A program made the position numbers and the translations under genes. Below are positions 10,723 to 21,315 of a stretch of DNA of 64,000 nt, in pieces (positions within the stretch are counted from its first letter, which is position 1; each line of letters begins with the position of its first letter). The DNA lies in the NCBI RefSeq assembly GCF_030247195.1, contig NC_080672.1:311638127-311702126 (forward strand). The letters are read 5' to 3'. The notes under the pieces are model-generated. The model saw only the letters and a list, made by a program, of their open reading frames with translations, was not told the origin of the DNA and ran no database searches. The stretch is from Topomyia yanbarensis. Lineage: Eukaryota; Arthropoda; Insecta; Diptera; Culicidae.

Positions 10723-12830
10723 CCCGAACGAGAATTCCGAACGAAACAATTCTCAAGTGATAAGGATGGGTGGAAAGAGACTGCATTGTAATCGACTAAA
10801 TGTATGGCTTTTGTGCCATCGACAATATTATAATTGCCAACATAACCTAAACACTTGGTACTCTTTTCTATATACTTCAATGCATTTGAATACTATTTAC
10901 AGGTGGCCTTATCTCAATTTACTATTTCCAATTACGCGTTAAAATACTGGACCTGAAAATTCTATTCTGTACAAGAATCATTTTTCAGATATCTGTGACC
11001 AAAAAGACATCTTTTAATTCCAAGACAAATTCCTGATTAAATCAAAATTTAAATTAAATGAAATTTTCAACATTTCCTGACTAATTAGGGCCCATCAATA
11101 AAGAACAAACACCAGATAATCTTAAAAAGCCGTCAAGAAAAGAAGAACGAAAACGTGCTCTTTGAAATGGGAATTTTACAAACGCTTCAGAATATTCTGA
11201 AACAATGGTTTTGGAATTCGTGAAATTTGTTTTATTCGTTTACTTCATTTAACAAACCTTTTAAAATTTTATTCTATATACTCATTTTTCCAGATCATTC
11301 ATTTCATTGATTTTATTCGTTTTGTTTATTTTTTTCATTTAAAAAATTTGACTTATTTTAAATATTCATTTCATTTTAATGATTTTATTCATTTAGCATT
11401 CTTTTGATTCATCTTGTTTATTCGACCTCATTTTATCTATTGTATTCATTTCATCCTTCGTACGCATTCCGATCAGTTTATTATCTCATACATCTTATTC
11501 GTATCATTCATTTAATTTATTAACTTTTTTCGTGTTATTCAATTTTATATTATTTTTCGGGCTCACACATTTTATTCATTTTAATAATCTGACTAACTTT
11601 GTTCAGTAATGCATTTTATTCATTTCATCTAGAACATTAATTAGACACAATTCAATTTATTCTATTAATTCTATTACTTTTTACTATCGCTGATTTTTTT
11701 CATTTCAATCATTTTATTGTTTAAAAGCAAACAATATGAAAAAAATGATAAAATATATAGAAAGAAAACATTTTTATTCCTTTTATCACTTTCTTCATTT
11801 TGTATAATTTATTCATTCTATTCATTGTATTGATTTTATTAACACTCTGCATACCCTGTTATTTATGAACAACCACGTTTTCAAACAGCTATAACTTTGG
11901 AGTTAGACAAGATTTCTTCACAAAAAAGTAAAACTAATAATTGTGACAATCACCGTTTATTTGAGCGCTCATAGTTACAAGAAATATACGTAGAACTGAA
12001 GTTATAGCATTTGTTCTAATTGGATTTCACTGGAGTAGTGCTGCCAGAGACATTCTCAGTTTTCGGTGAAAAATTATATTTTCATATATTTTCGCTGCTT
12101 TCAAATATTGTTGAAAACTTTGTAGGAGATGTGTATTAAGAATCGGTATGTAAAAATTGAGTAGCTTCTCACACTGCTAGATCAGCATCTATCTTGATCA
12201 AAACAGGTTTTTTGTGTTTCTTTACTTTTAAGAAAAACGGTTTTGGAACCATATATGTGATAGAAAAATATTAGGTATGAAAGGGTTAATTTTATCCATA
12301 TTATTCGTATTATTTATCTTATTATTTCCATATTTTTTTTTTTGGTTTTATTCATATTATTTATTCATTTATTTTAATCATTTTTTTTTAAATTGTTAAT
12401 TTTGCCCCGTTCATCTATTTTATTCAGATTCTTCATTTTACGGTTTAGTCAGTTCTTTTTATTATTGGATGACAGTTTGTGAGCTTAAAACAAGTTAATT
12501 TACTCTTTTACTTTTTTACCTTTTTAACATCGTCTAATTTTCATTTTAGCTAATTGGATTTATTTTATTAATTTGATTTATATTAATCATTATATCCATT
12601 TTATGAATAACTTTTATATTTTGTTTCATAATTATTTTAAATTTTTTTAAATGATTTTTCTTTAATTTATACATTTTATTCGAAGTGTTATTCGTGCAGG
12701 ACTCGAAACTGTGATATCTCACATCTAGTTGCTTGCCAACTTTGCGTGTGTTCGGCAAACTAATGAATAATACAACAGTGATATGAAATGTCTCATCTCA
12801 CTGATAGGTGGATTAAATCGGGTTTTCAAT
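10723..12830 (+). mobile_element. AATGAATAAA-tract element T, copy A
   Basis: Shares blocks in the same order with the minus-strand copy at 54405-56060. These are a leader (cgaacgagaattccgaacga), a short block (gggcccatcaataaag, accagataatctta), about 1.5 kb of degenerate ATTCATTTTATTC-like sequence (AATGAATAAA on the other strand), a block with attcgtgcaggactcgaaac, and the end tctcatctcactgataggtg. A TTAA-flanked MITE (11843-12285) is inserted in the tract. The ORF at 10709-10942 shares NENSERNN wording with copy B and may be a coding remnant of unknown type. Confidence 0.7.
11843..12285. mobile_element. TTAA-flanked MITE (piggyBac-type) nested in tract
   Basis: TTAA sits at 11839-11842 and 12286-12289. 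Between them the element starts cactctgcatacc and ends ggtatgaaaggg, an imperfect terminal inverted repeat. The inside is ordinary sequence that interrupts the ATTCATTTT tract. The TTAA target suggests piggyBac-type mobilisation. No ORF; 443 bp. Confidence 0.65.
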
Positions 12831-12946
12831 GTATCGATCACAAATCGAAAAGGTATTTTCTCTTTTTAGCCTGTCCCAAAGTCCTTTCAGAAAAACTAAA
12901 AGGAATTAGATTTTTTCAAGTTAAACCACAGTTAGAGAGATTTTCA

Positions 12947-12961
12947 AATTTCGACCCTTTT
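12947..12961 (+). repeat. Target-site duplication, left, of I-clade element
   Basis: The 15 bases aatttcgaccctttt are identical to 19094-19108 and bound the retrotransposon at its poly-A (plus-strand poly-T) end. Confidence 0.85.
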
Positions 12962-13764
12962 TTTTTTTTTTTATTCATTTCGTTTATTTGATAGGCACAA
13001 ATGCGTTAGCTTGGCGGTGCCAAATTCTTTTGTTTTTACATTTTGTATATTTTAAAACTAGGAGGTTACAATGTTGAAATATTTTTTTTAAAAAAGAAAA
13101 ATTTTACAGCTATCTTAAGACTAGAAATAAGATTCTATATACAAGAGAGGGGGCGAAAGATTTTTTTTATGAAAAAAATTTAAAACAAGGAATTCAATAG
13201 TAATAATTTTTAGGAAATATTTACAGTTATCTTAAAACTAACAATATAGTTTGGTACACAAAAGGGGGAACAAATATTTATGAGAAAATTCGCAGGTGTT
13301 TTAAGACTAGGGATACAATTCTATTTACAAGATGGGGGACAATAGTTTTAACAAAGAGGTAAAATTACAACTATCTTAAAACTAGGAATACAGAATACAA
13401 ATTTGAACTTTTTTAGCGGAGACTTATGCTTGGTCAAGATATTCAGAGGGGGGCTGTAGAAGCAGTTGTATCAAGGACAGGGGAGAGAAAGCGTAGATGG
13501 TGACCGGGAGAGAAGAGCAAAACTTGCAACTTTCGCTCAAACGGGAGATCAGCGAAAGATTACCGCCTCAGTCTAGTAGGTTGGATTGGCGGATGGTATT
13601 CTTCGGACCCGCGGGGAATCCTTCAAAAGTCATCGGACCTTGAGTCGCTCTCGCTTCAGTTCCGTAGTGGTAAGTGCGACGGCGGTTACATAGTTGCAGT
13701 CTGGAGCTGATCGGTCCCACAAGGCAAGATAAAGCTTCTAAAACGAGAAATAAAAAGAGAGGGG

Positions 13765-16700
13765 CTAAATTGGGATATTTGTCGTTTTTATGAAAGTATA
13801 AATAAGGGACATATAGGGGAAATCACGATTTGCCAGTATATCTCGGACTGGGACATTGGGTGGTCTACCTCGGGCCCGAAGGGAATCCTTTAACTGAGAC
13901 CTGGCGTCCAAGTACCCGGCGCATACCCAGACAACGTGCTCGATGTCGTGATAGCCCTCGTCACAAGCGCACAGACTACTCTCCGCAAGCCCAATACGCC
14001 GCAGATGCGCATCCAAGGTGTAGTGGTTGGACATAAGTCGGGACATTACACGAATAAAATCACGACCCACATCCATCCCCCTGAACCAAGGCTTCGTTGA
14101 TACCTTTGGGATAATGGAATGTAGCCATCGTCCAAGTTCACCATTGCTCCACGAGGTTTGCCAACTGTTGAGTGTCCTCTGACGACAAATACTAAAAAAT
14201 TCGTTGAAGCAGATTGGTCTTTCGTATATGTCACCATTTAATGCGCCCACCTTTGCTAATGAATCGGCCTTTTCATTGCCCGGGATAGAGCAATGAGAGG
14301 GGACCCAAACAAAGGTAATTTGATAAGATTTTTCAGATAACGTACACAAGGACTCCCGTATCTTCCCCAGGAAATATGGGAATTGCTTTTTGGGCTTCAT
14401 CGCACGAAGAGCCTCGATGGAGCTGAGGCTGTCCGAAATGATGAAGTAGTGATCTGTGGGCAGAGTGTCGATGATCCCAAGGGTGTACTGAATTGCAGCT
14501 AACTCTGCGACGTAAACTGAAGCGGGATCATTGAGCTTGAATGAAGCGGTGATAGTATTGTTGAAGATACCGAAGCCAGTGGACCCATCGAGATTTGATC
14601 CGTCAGTGTAGAACATTTTGTCATAGTCGACTTCTCGGAATTTATTATAAAATATATTGGGGATCACTTGCGGGCGTATATGGTCCGGGATTCCACGAAT
14701 CTCTTCCTTCATGGATGTGTCGAAGAATACAGTAGAATCAGAAGTATCTAGGAAACGAACACGGCTGGGAGTATATGAAGAAGGATTAATGCTCTGTGCC
14801 ATGTAGTCGAAGTACAAGGCCATAAATCGGGTTTGAGAATTAAGCTCGACGAGCCTCTCGAAGTTTTCAATCACCAACGGGTTCAGAATGTCGCATCGGA
14901 TGAGCAATCGATATGAGAGTTCCCAAAATCGATTTTTTTTAGCGGAAGAACGCCCGCCAGCACTTCGAGACTCATCGTATGGGTCGAGTGCATGCAACCC
15001 AAGGCAATGCGCAAGCAACGATACTGGATTCTCTCCAGTTTGATGAAGTGTATGTTCGCAGCGGAGCGGAAACAGAAACACCCGTACTCCATCACCGACA
15101 ATATCGTTGTTTGGTATAACCTGATCAGGTCTCCTGGGTGAGCACCCCACCATGTTCCAGTTATTGTTCGGAGAAAATTGATCCTTTGTTGGCATTTCTG
15201 TTTCAGGTACCTAATGTGACATCCCCAGGTACCTTTAGAGTCGAACCAGACCCCGAGATATTTAAATGTGAAAACCTGGTTGATCGTTACACCCATTAAT
15301 AGAAGCTGGAGTTGCGCCGGCTCACGCTTCCTAGAAAAAACAACCAACTCAGTTTTCTCCGTGGAGAACTCAATACCCAGCTGAAGAGCCCAAGCAGACA
15401 AATTGTCCAAGGTATTTTGTAATGGTCCTTGCAAGTCGGCAGCTTTGGGCCCTGTAACAGAGACCACCCCGTCGTCTGCAAGTTGCCTTAGCGTGCATGA
15501 ATTGGCAAGACAATCGTCAATGTCATTCACGTAGAAATTGTAGAGCAGGGGACTTAGACATGAGCCCTGGGGAAGACCCATGTAGCTAAATCGCGATGTT
15601 GTTAAATCGCCATGCGAAAAGTGCATGTGCTTTTCAGACAACAGGTTTAGCAAAAAGTTATTTAAAATTGGCGAAAGACCATGCTGGTGCAGCTTCTCTG
15701 ACAGAATGTTGATAGAAACTGAGTCAAAAGCCCCCTTAATATCCAAGAAGACTGATGCCATCTGCTCTTTGTTAGCATAGGCCATTTGGATTTCTGTAGA
15801 AAGCAACGCAAGGCAATCGTTCGTCCCTTTGCCTTTGCGGAAGCCAAATTGTGTATCTGACAGTAAGCCATTTGCTTCAACCCAATTGTCGAGGCGAAAC
15901 ATGATCATTTTCTCGAACAACTTCCGAATACAGGACAGCATTGCAATCGGCCGATACGAGTTGTGGTCGGAGGCTGGTTTTCCTGGTTTTTGGATGGCGA
16001 TGACCTTCACTTGCCTCCATTCATAAGGGACAATGTTACCCTCAAGAAACTTGTTAAATAAATTCAACAGGCGCCTTTTTGCAGTGTCAGGCAGATTCTT
16101 CAGCAAGTTGAATTTGATTCTGTCTAACCCTGGGGCGTTATTGTTGCACGATAAGAGAGCAAGTGAGAACTCCACCATCGAAAACGGTGTTTCGTTCGCG
16201 GTATCGTGAGAAGACGCGGCGCGGTTCGTTTTCTGTACCGGGACAGAGTCCGGACAGATCTTCTTGGCGAAAGCGAATATCCAACGGTTTGAATATTCCA
16301 CGTTCTCGTTGGTACTATTATGATTACGCATACGTCGAGCCGTACCCCAAAGAGTGCTCATCGCTGTTTCTCTCGTTAACCCGTCGACGAACCGGCGCCA
16401 ATAACTACGTTTTTTGGCTTTCATTAGACTCTTCATTCGCCTTTCTAACGACGCGTACTGTAGATAGCTAGCGGGTAACCCGTCTTCCCGGAAGGCCTTA
16501 TATGCAGTGGACTTTTCCGCGTACAGCTCTGAGCACTCTTTATCCCACCACAGGGTGGGAGACCGTCCATGGGTATTCGCGCTGGGTACTGGTTTAGTCT
16601 GAGCTTGATTCGCACTGTCGAGAATCAAGCCAGCCAAAAACCTGTACTCTTCCTCCGGAGGAAGTTCTTGAGTGGATTCGATTTTAACGGATATCGCGGT

Positions 16701-17474
16701 CGCGTAACTCTTCCAATCAATGTTCCGTGTGAGGTCATACGATACATTGATTGTTTCCGATGGTCTTGAACCGTTAGCAATTGAAATCACGATAGGCAAA
16801 TGGTCGCTACCGTGGGGATCAGGGATCACCTTCCACATGCAATCTAACTGTAGCGAAGTCGAGCATAGAGATAAATCCAACGCGCTTGCGCGTGCTGGTG
16901 GTGTAGGAATCCGCGTCATTTCTCCCGTGTTTAAGATGGTCATGTTGAAATTATCGCAAAGATCTTGGATTAATGTTGATCTATTATCATCATGAAGACA
17001 GCCCCATACCGTACCGTGCGAGTTAAAGTCTCCCAGAACTAGCCGCGGTGCCGGTAAGGATTCCGTGATATTACAAAGCGTTCGGTGCCCTACCGAGGCT
17101 CTAGGAGGAATGTAGATGGAAGCAATGCAAAGGTCTTTACCTTTGATTAAAACTTTACAAGCGACAATTTCAATGCCTGGTGTCGAAGAGAGGTTAATTC
17201 GGTTGAAAGAATAGCACTTTTTGATCCCCAAAAGTACTCCTCCATAGGGGTTTTCTCGATCCAGACGAATTATATTAAAGTCGTGGAAGTTGAGATTTAT
17301 ATCGGAAGTTAACCAAGTTTCACATAATGCGAAAGCATCACATTTTAAACTATTTAGTAAAAATTTAAAGGAATCGATTTTCGGGAGGATACTTCTGCTG
17401 TTCCACTGTAGAACAGTGATCGAATCGGTGACCTCGTTCGATGACTTAGCCATCGAAGGATACGATCGCTGCAA
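13765..17474 (-). pseudogene. I-clade ORF2: endonuclease, RT, RNase H (one frameshift)
   Basis: Encodes the retrotransposon replication protein, which nicks target DNA and copies element RNA there. The first frame (14883-17474, 863 codons) has an apurinic-type endonuclease at about residues 15-240 (QWNSRS, ETWL, LGDFNSHG, GSDHLP) and an RT at about 430-700 (APGLDRIK, SYRPIAML, FLDIKGAFD, GLPQGSCLSP, LADDG). The catalytic ADD is kept. The second frame (13765-15195) carries RNase H (FYTDGSN, AELAAIQY, ISDSLSSIE, WVPSHCSIPGNEKAD) and a C-terminal knuckle (CACDEGYHDIEHVVWVC). The frames meet at an A8 run (14933-14940); one lost base there accounts for the break. Its start overlaps the 3' end of ORF1 by 29 bases, as in related elements. 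All visible catalytic residues are otherwise present. Confidence 0.9.
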
Positions 17475-18810
17475 GGAGGGGCCATTTAGTAGTCAACTGC
17501 TTCAAAAATGTTTGCACCATAGGGAGAAAACGTATCAGAAGGCTTTTAAGAGGATCAGTAACATTGAAAGCTGTGAAAATTAAGTCCACTATGTCAGAAA
17601 ATTTCATTAGTCCGCTACTGGACTGAGTATCTGTTTGAAAAAAGGGGACACTTGGGGTTTTTGGTGTCCCTGGAAGTGGTGGGTACTCCTTGTTAGAATT
17701 AATATTTCCAAGTCCTGGAGCAAATTGCTTCGGCTTTTGTGCATCACTTCCGTTGGATTTATTGGTTGTAGATGGCGCACTCTGAGTGGACGACACCTTG
17801 GCACCCTTACGAGGCAATGTAGGGGAGGCTAGATTTCTCCTCTTCCTGGATTCCCCTGGGTTAACCAATGATGTTCCCTCTTGTGGGTCGTCAGATTCTT
17901 GCTCAACGCCAGCCAAAAGAGCAAAGGAATTTTCGGAAGGGACAGATGGCGAAGCATTCTTTAGCATTTCTGCATAAGAGTGCCTCGAGCGATCCTTAAG
18001 GGAGCGCTTAATTTTATCCCCGCGCTGCTTGTACGCCGGGCATGACTTAAGAGCATGCGGAGGGCCCCCGCAGTAAATACACTTCTCAGTTTCTCCACCG
18101 CAAGCGTCATCCTCATGCTCTCCCTCGCATTTGCCGCACCGTTTTTTATTGCCACAATAAGTGGCTGTGTGGCCCAGTTGCTTGCAATTGCTGCAGTTCA
18201 TTACCCGCGGTACAAATAGGCGAACAGGTAGGCGAACCTTATCCAGGAGGACATAGTTGGGAAGAGCAGATCCGGAGAAAGTCACCCGAATCGAGTCTGA
18301 CGGAGAATAAGTTGTCTTATCATCTTCAGTTTTTGCGGAATACAATTGCTTGCATTCCAGAATTTTCACCTTTTGAAGTGAAGGGTCCTTAAAGCAGCCA
18401 ACCCCGTACTTCAACAGGTCTTCGCACTTTAGACCCGGTTCGGCGACGACCCCATCGATCTCCACAACTCTACAAGGCACATACACTTTGAATTGCTTCG
18501 TAAAACGCTCGCTGCGAGCAATCTGGTTTGCCTGGTCGAGGTCATTTACTATAACGCGTATCTTATTAGCTCGAACACGTGTTATCTGAGCCACGGACGG
18601 GTAGTTGGCAGTCAGCTCCCGTGAGATTTCTAGAATATTGGGCGATTTCGTGTTGGGCCGGAAATACACCACCCAGGGTCCAGTCGAACTGGCTGGGTAT
18701 GTTTTAATACGGGGAGGACTGGGGGAATCAAAGGAGGGAGTAATTTCGGGTTTATCCGGTATATCCATGGGAATATCATTCCCATCCAATGTTACTTCGC
18801 CCTCGGCCAT
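17446..18810 (-). CDS. I-clade ORF1 gag-like nucleocapsid protein, intact
   Basis: 454 codons, uninterrupted. ORF1 protein packages the element RNA into a ribonucleoprotein and assists reverse transcription. The N-terminal third is proline/acid-rich, followed by a fold rich in VVYFRP, TRVRANKIRVIVND and VYVPCRVVEIDGVV stretches. The middle carries three zinc knuckles: CSNCKQLGHTATYC, CGKCEGEHEDDAC and CIYCGGPPHALKSC (about residues 205-265). The C-terminal part is basic and low-complexity. Three knuckles in ORF1 match the I clade. The ATG at 18810 opens the longest reading and precedes the first conserved block. The 3' end overlaps ORF2. Homologous pieces occur at 32280-32930 and 44536-44850. 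Confidence 0.92.
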   Translation of the reverse strand: MAEGEVTLDGNDIPMDIPDKPEITPSFDSPSPPRIKTYPASSTGPWVVYFRPNTKSPNILEISRELTANYPSVAQITRVRANKIRVIVNDLDQANQIARSERFTKQFKVYVPCRVVEIDGVVAEPGLKCEDLLKYGVGCFKDPSLQKVKILECKQLYSAKTEDDKTTYSPSDSIRVTFSGSALPNYVLLDKVRLPVRLFVPRVMNCSNCKQLGHTATYCGNKKRCGKCEGEHEDDACGGETEKCIYCGGPPHALKSCPAYKQRGDKIKRSLKDRSRHSYAEMLKNASPSVPSENSFALLAGVEQESDDPQEGTSLVNPGESRKRRNLASPTLPRKGAKVSSTQSAPSTTNKSNGSDAQKPKQFAPGLGNINSNKEYPPLPGTPKTPSVPFFQTDTQSSSGLMKFSDIVDLIFTAFNVTDPLKSLLIRFLPMVQTFLKQLTTKWPLLAAIVSFDG

Positions 18811-19093
18811 TTAGGCACGAGGATAACACGTGGTGTAAACGAGAGATGAAACTTATATTCAGGGGAAAGGGAAGAAGTAGAGACCGATCGGGGAAAGGGA
18901 AATGAAAGAAAAAAAATACTTAGCTTATATAGCGGCGATTCCGGCTATTCTGGTATTCACTTCACCAGCCTGGGCACCGGCGAACAAAGACTGCCTCGAA
19001 CAATGGTTGACCTTCACTGACAATTTATTCTTGTTCACTTTATGCACAGCACCAGAAAACGAACTGCTTCGATCGAGAGCTCGGAGAGTTATC

Positions 19094-19108
19094 AATTTCG
19101 ACCCTTTT
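19094..19108 (+). repeat. Target-site duplication, right, of I-clade element
   Basis: aatttcgaccctttt, identical to 12947-12961, at the 5' end of the minus-strand element. Confidence 0.85.
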
Positions 19109-19989
19109 GTTCGAACCAAGTCTCAATGTCTGTTAACCCCGCTTCCCCTCAAGATAGGAATCAAACATTTGACCGGAGTCCATCAGACGATAAAAATATT
19201 TTTTTTAACCGAATCATTGCTGAGCTTGGGGTTGAACACCCAATTAAACAATATAATCAATACAAAATAAAACAATTTTGTGCTTGTAAAACATTAAAAA
19301 AATTGAATATTTATGAACACTGGGTAAGACAATTTTCTTTATATCTTAGGCACAAAATAGGGAAATGCCAGTATTAACCCTTGTGTCTCCAACTTTAACT
19401 ACCCTGCGACACAAATGAATGTTCAATCCCATAACAAGTGAACCGAACCGAAGAGCATTTTTTATTACCATAACACTATAAGTTTTATTATGTCGAGTCC
19501 AAATGAAGGTCAACTGCAGTTTAGATCTGGTTCCAAGGAGAAGCTATTAGAAGAATATACCAAACGCCAAACATACTGAGTCGAGCATTATCCTGGAAAA
19601 CCCCGTCAATCCTTCAATTAAATGTTCTAGACGGATGAATGGTTTGGAAATCCCAGAACAAAGACCGGTACGGTACCTACATATCTACTTTTTGCCTTTC
19701 GAAACGAGCGTAAACTTTTTCATACGGCCCGAGCACACATGAATTGCAGATCCAATCGATAATCTTGGCTATTTCTTTTCGGTTGAACGCTACCTGCTTG
19801 TGAATGGCTGTTGGTACACTATTGCGGGTTCACACAAAAGTTCTATTACCTCCATGCTGTCCGCATCATACCGGTTGAAACGTGTATTTGGCAAAATTTT
19901 GCGGGTTAAACTTGCCAACCTACACTTACCTACTTAAGAGTACCAAGAAGCTTTCAAGAAAATCAGAGCTTCCCTGCAAACTGGACTAG
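19109..19989. other. Upstream flank of the SLC22 gene, nothing recognised
   Basis: No gene seen. It may hold distal regulatory sequence for the transporter gene, but no defined site could be supported. Confidence 0.4.
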
Positions 19990-20860
19990 TCACTAGTGCA
20001 GTGTAGTGCAATGGTCCTTCTAGTCAAAAGAGACAGATAGTGAGAGAGAGAATGAGCGTGAGAGACCTCCCTCGGTTACCAAAGTGCGATCGGTTCGAGT
20101 GGGTAGCAAAAAGTTGCATTTTCCAGCAAAACTAGTAAAAACACTGCGAAGGAGCAACCAGTATCGATCAGTGTAGGCACGAGTGAAGAAGTTATAGGCG
20201 TAGTTGATCTTCAGCGCTGTTTGGTGAAGTGAAGCACAAATTGCGCTGTTGGAGAGTGAGTGAGCCCATATGTGCGCGGGAAAACCCGTATCCTTTCCAA
20301 GAAGTTCTGCATCTCTCTTGTTCTGCCAGCAGCTGTGATCACGAGAGCTCTCATGAGCACTATAGTGTTGTTTCTGGGTAATTTGTCGCCCATATATTCT
20401 CACGTACTGATCGGATGCTGCGACGGGAGAAAAGCTCTGCCACCGAGAATTGCTCTCCTGAAGCTGGTTGGGCGCGCGATCTTGTGCCGCCATGCTAGAA
20501 TTTATATATTGATGTGATCAACGGTGGAGGACTTCAATCTAGTGTGATCAGCAGATTAGAACCGTTGAGTTCTTTTTTGAGAAGAGCAGGGAAACGGCGC
20601 TGGCGTCCTCCTGTGGTAGAACGAAAAGTTGCCTACTGGAAAACTTGCAAAAAAGTTTCGCGCGGTGAATTTTCTGTGGAAAAAAAATGTTAAGATCGAA
20701 AAGTTAAAATATTGATACTATAGTTTACCTGTTCTAAGTATCAAGTGTTGTGATAGAAAAAATCGCGTGATTGCGAAGCGGTGGTTGTTCTATAAGCTTA
20801 TATCGAGCAAAGATCGAGTAATCCTTAGCTTAGAACTGACAAAAGAGGGAAAAATACAAT
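19990..20860 (+). promoter_or_regulatory. Probable promoter and 5' UTR of the SLC22 gene
   Basis: This stretch is less AT-rich than its surroundings and leads directly to the start codon at 20861. It contains GAGA-type runs (gagagagagaatgagcgtga, near 20041) and an insect initiator-like gatcagtgtag near 20167. No clear TATA box. The long minus-strand ORF here (20020-20493) is taken as antisense chance. The exact start site, and whether a 5' UTR intron exists, cannot be decided from sequence alone. Confidence 0.4.
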
Positions 20861-21315
20861 ATGACGCCAAAACCACAAGAAAATATTGCGGTAGTGCACG
20901 TCGGGGACGATAACGACTTACCCGGTTCGTTAAATAATGCAAGCAGTCTGGGGAACCTGAGCAATAACCTGAAATTGAACGGCTTCATCAACAATGGCTT
21001 CGTCTCGGATTGTCCGGTCATGGCGGATAAGCATGATCAGACAAAGGAGCTCGAGATACAACAGAAGAAGAAGAACGGCAAGAACGCCGGGTCCACCGGA
21101 TTGGAAGTTGTGCGGGAAACTCCGATCGTTGATTTCGATGATCTGTTGCCACACATTGGCGAATTTGGGCGCTACCAGAAGATCCTGTTTCTACTGATGA
21201 TCCCGTTTGCGTTTTTCGTGGCGTTCGTGTACTTTTCGCAAATTTTCATCACTATTGTTCCGGAAGAACACTGGTGCTGGGCTCCGGAGCTAGAACACTT
21301 GTCCGTGGAAGAAAG
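20861..21315 (+). CDS. SLC22-type transporter, coding exon 1
   Basis: First coding exon of a major-facilitator SLC22 transporter (organic cation, carnitine or carcinine type), a plasma-membrane protein moving small charged solutes. It has 151 codons plus two bases. Residues 1-90 are a hydrophilic cytosolic N-tail with a lysine run. Residues 91-106 carry the family signature DFDDLLPHIGEFGRYQ, followed by the first membrane span (about 107-133, rich in FLLMIPFAFFVAF) and the start of the extracellular loop (HWCWAPELE). The ATG has a good insect context (aatacaatATG). The exon ends AG before gtgagt (phase 2), joining A at 58949 to give Arg. It resembles Drosophila CarT/Orct-type proteins as I recall them; which ortholog is not certain. 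Confidence 0.88.

Larger units (their letters stand above)
12962..19093 (-). mobile_element. Near-intact I-clade non-LTR retrotransposon, 6.1 kb
   Basis: On the minus strand the order is a 5' UTR (about 18811-19093), ORF1 (17446-18810), ORF2 (13765-17474), a 3' UTR (about 12973-13764) and a poly-A tail (T run at 12958-12972). Exact 15-bp target-site duplications flank it (12947-12961, 19094-19108), so it is a full-length, fairly recent insertion. ORF1 with three zinc knuckles and ORF2 with endonuclease, RT and RNase H is the I-clade layout (MosquI-like in mosquitoes). The only obvious lesion is a one-base frameshift in ORF2 at the A8 run (14933-14940). The tail ctatcaaataaacgaaatg followed by aataaa resembles the AATGAATAAA tracts elsewhere. 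A shredded relative lies at 31660-32930. Confidence 0.92.

Noticed and set aside
16163..16471. 102-codon plus-strand ORF
   Set aside because: It is antisense to the RT linker of the I-clade ORF2 and has no independent support.
20020..20493. 157-codon minus-strand ORF next to the transporter start
   Set aside because: It has no recognised domain and lies antisense in the probable 5' UTR; the plus-strand gene explains the base composition.
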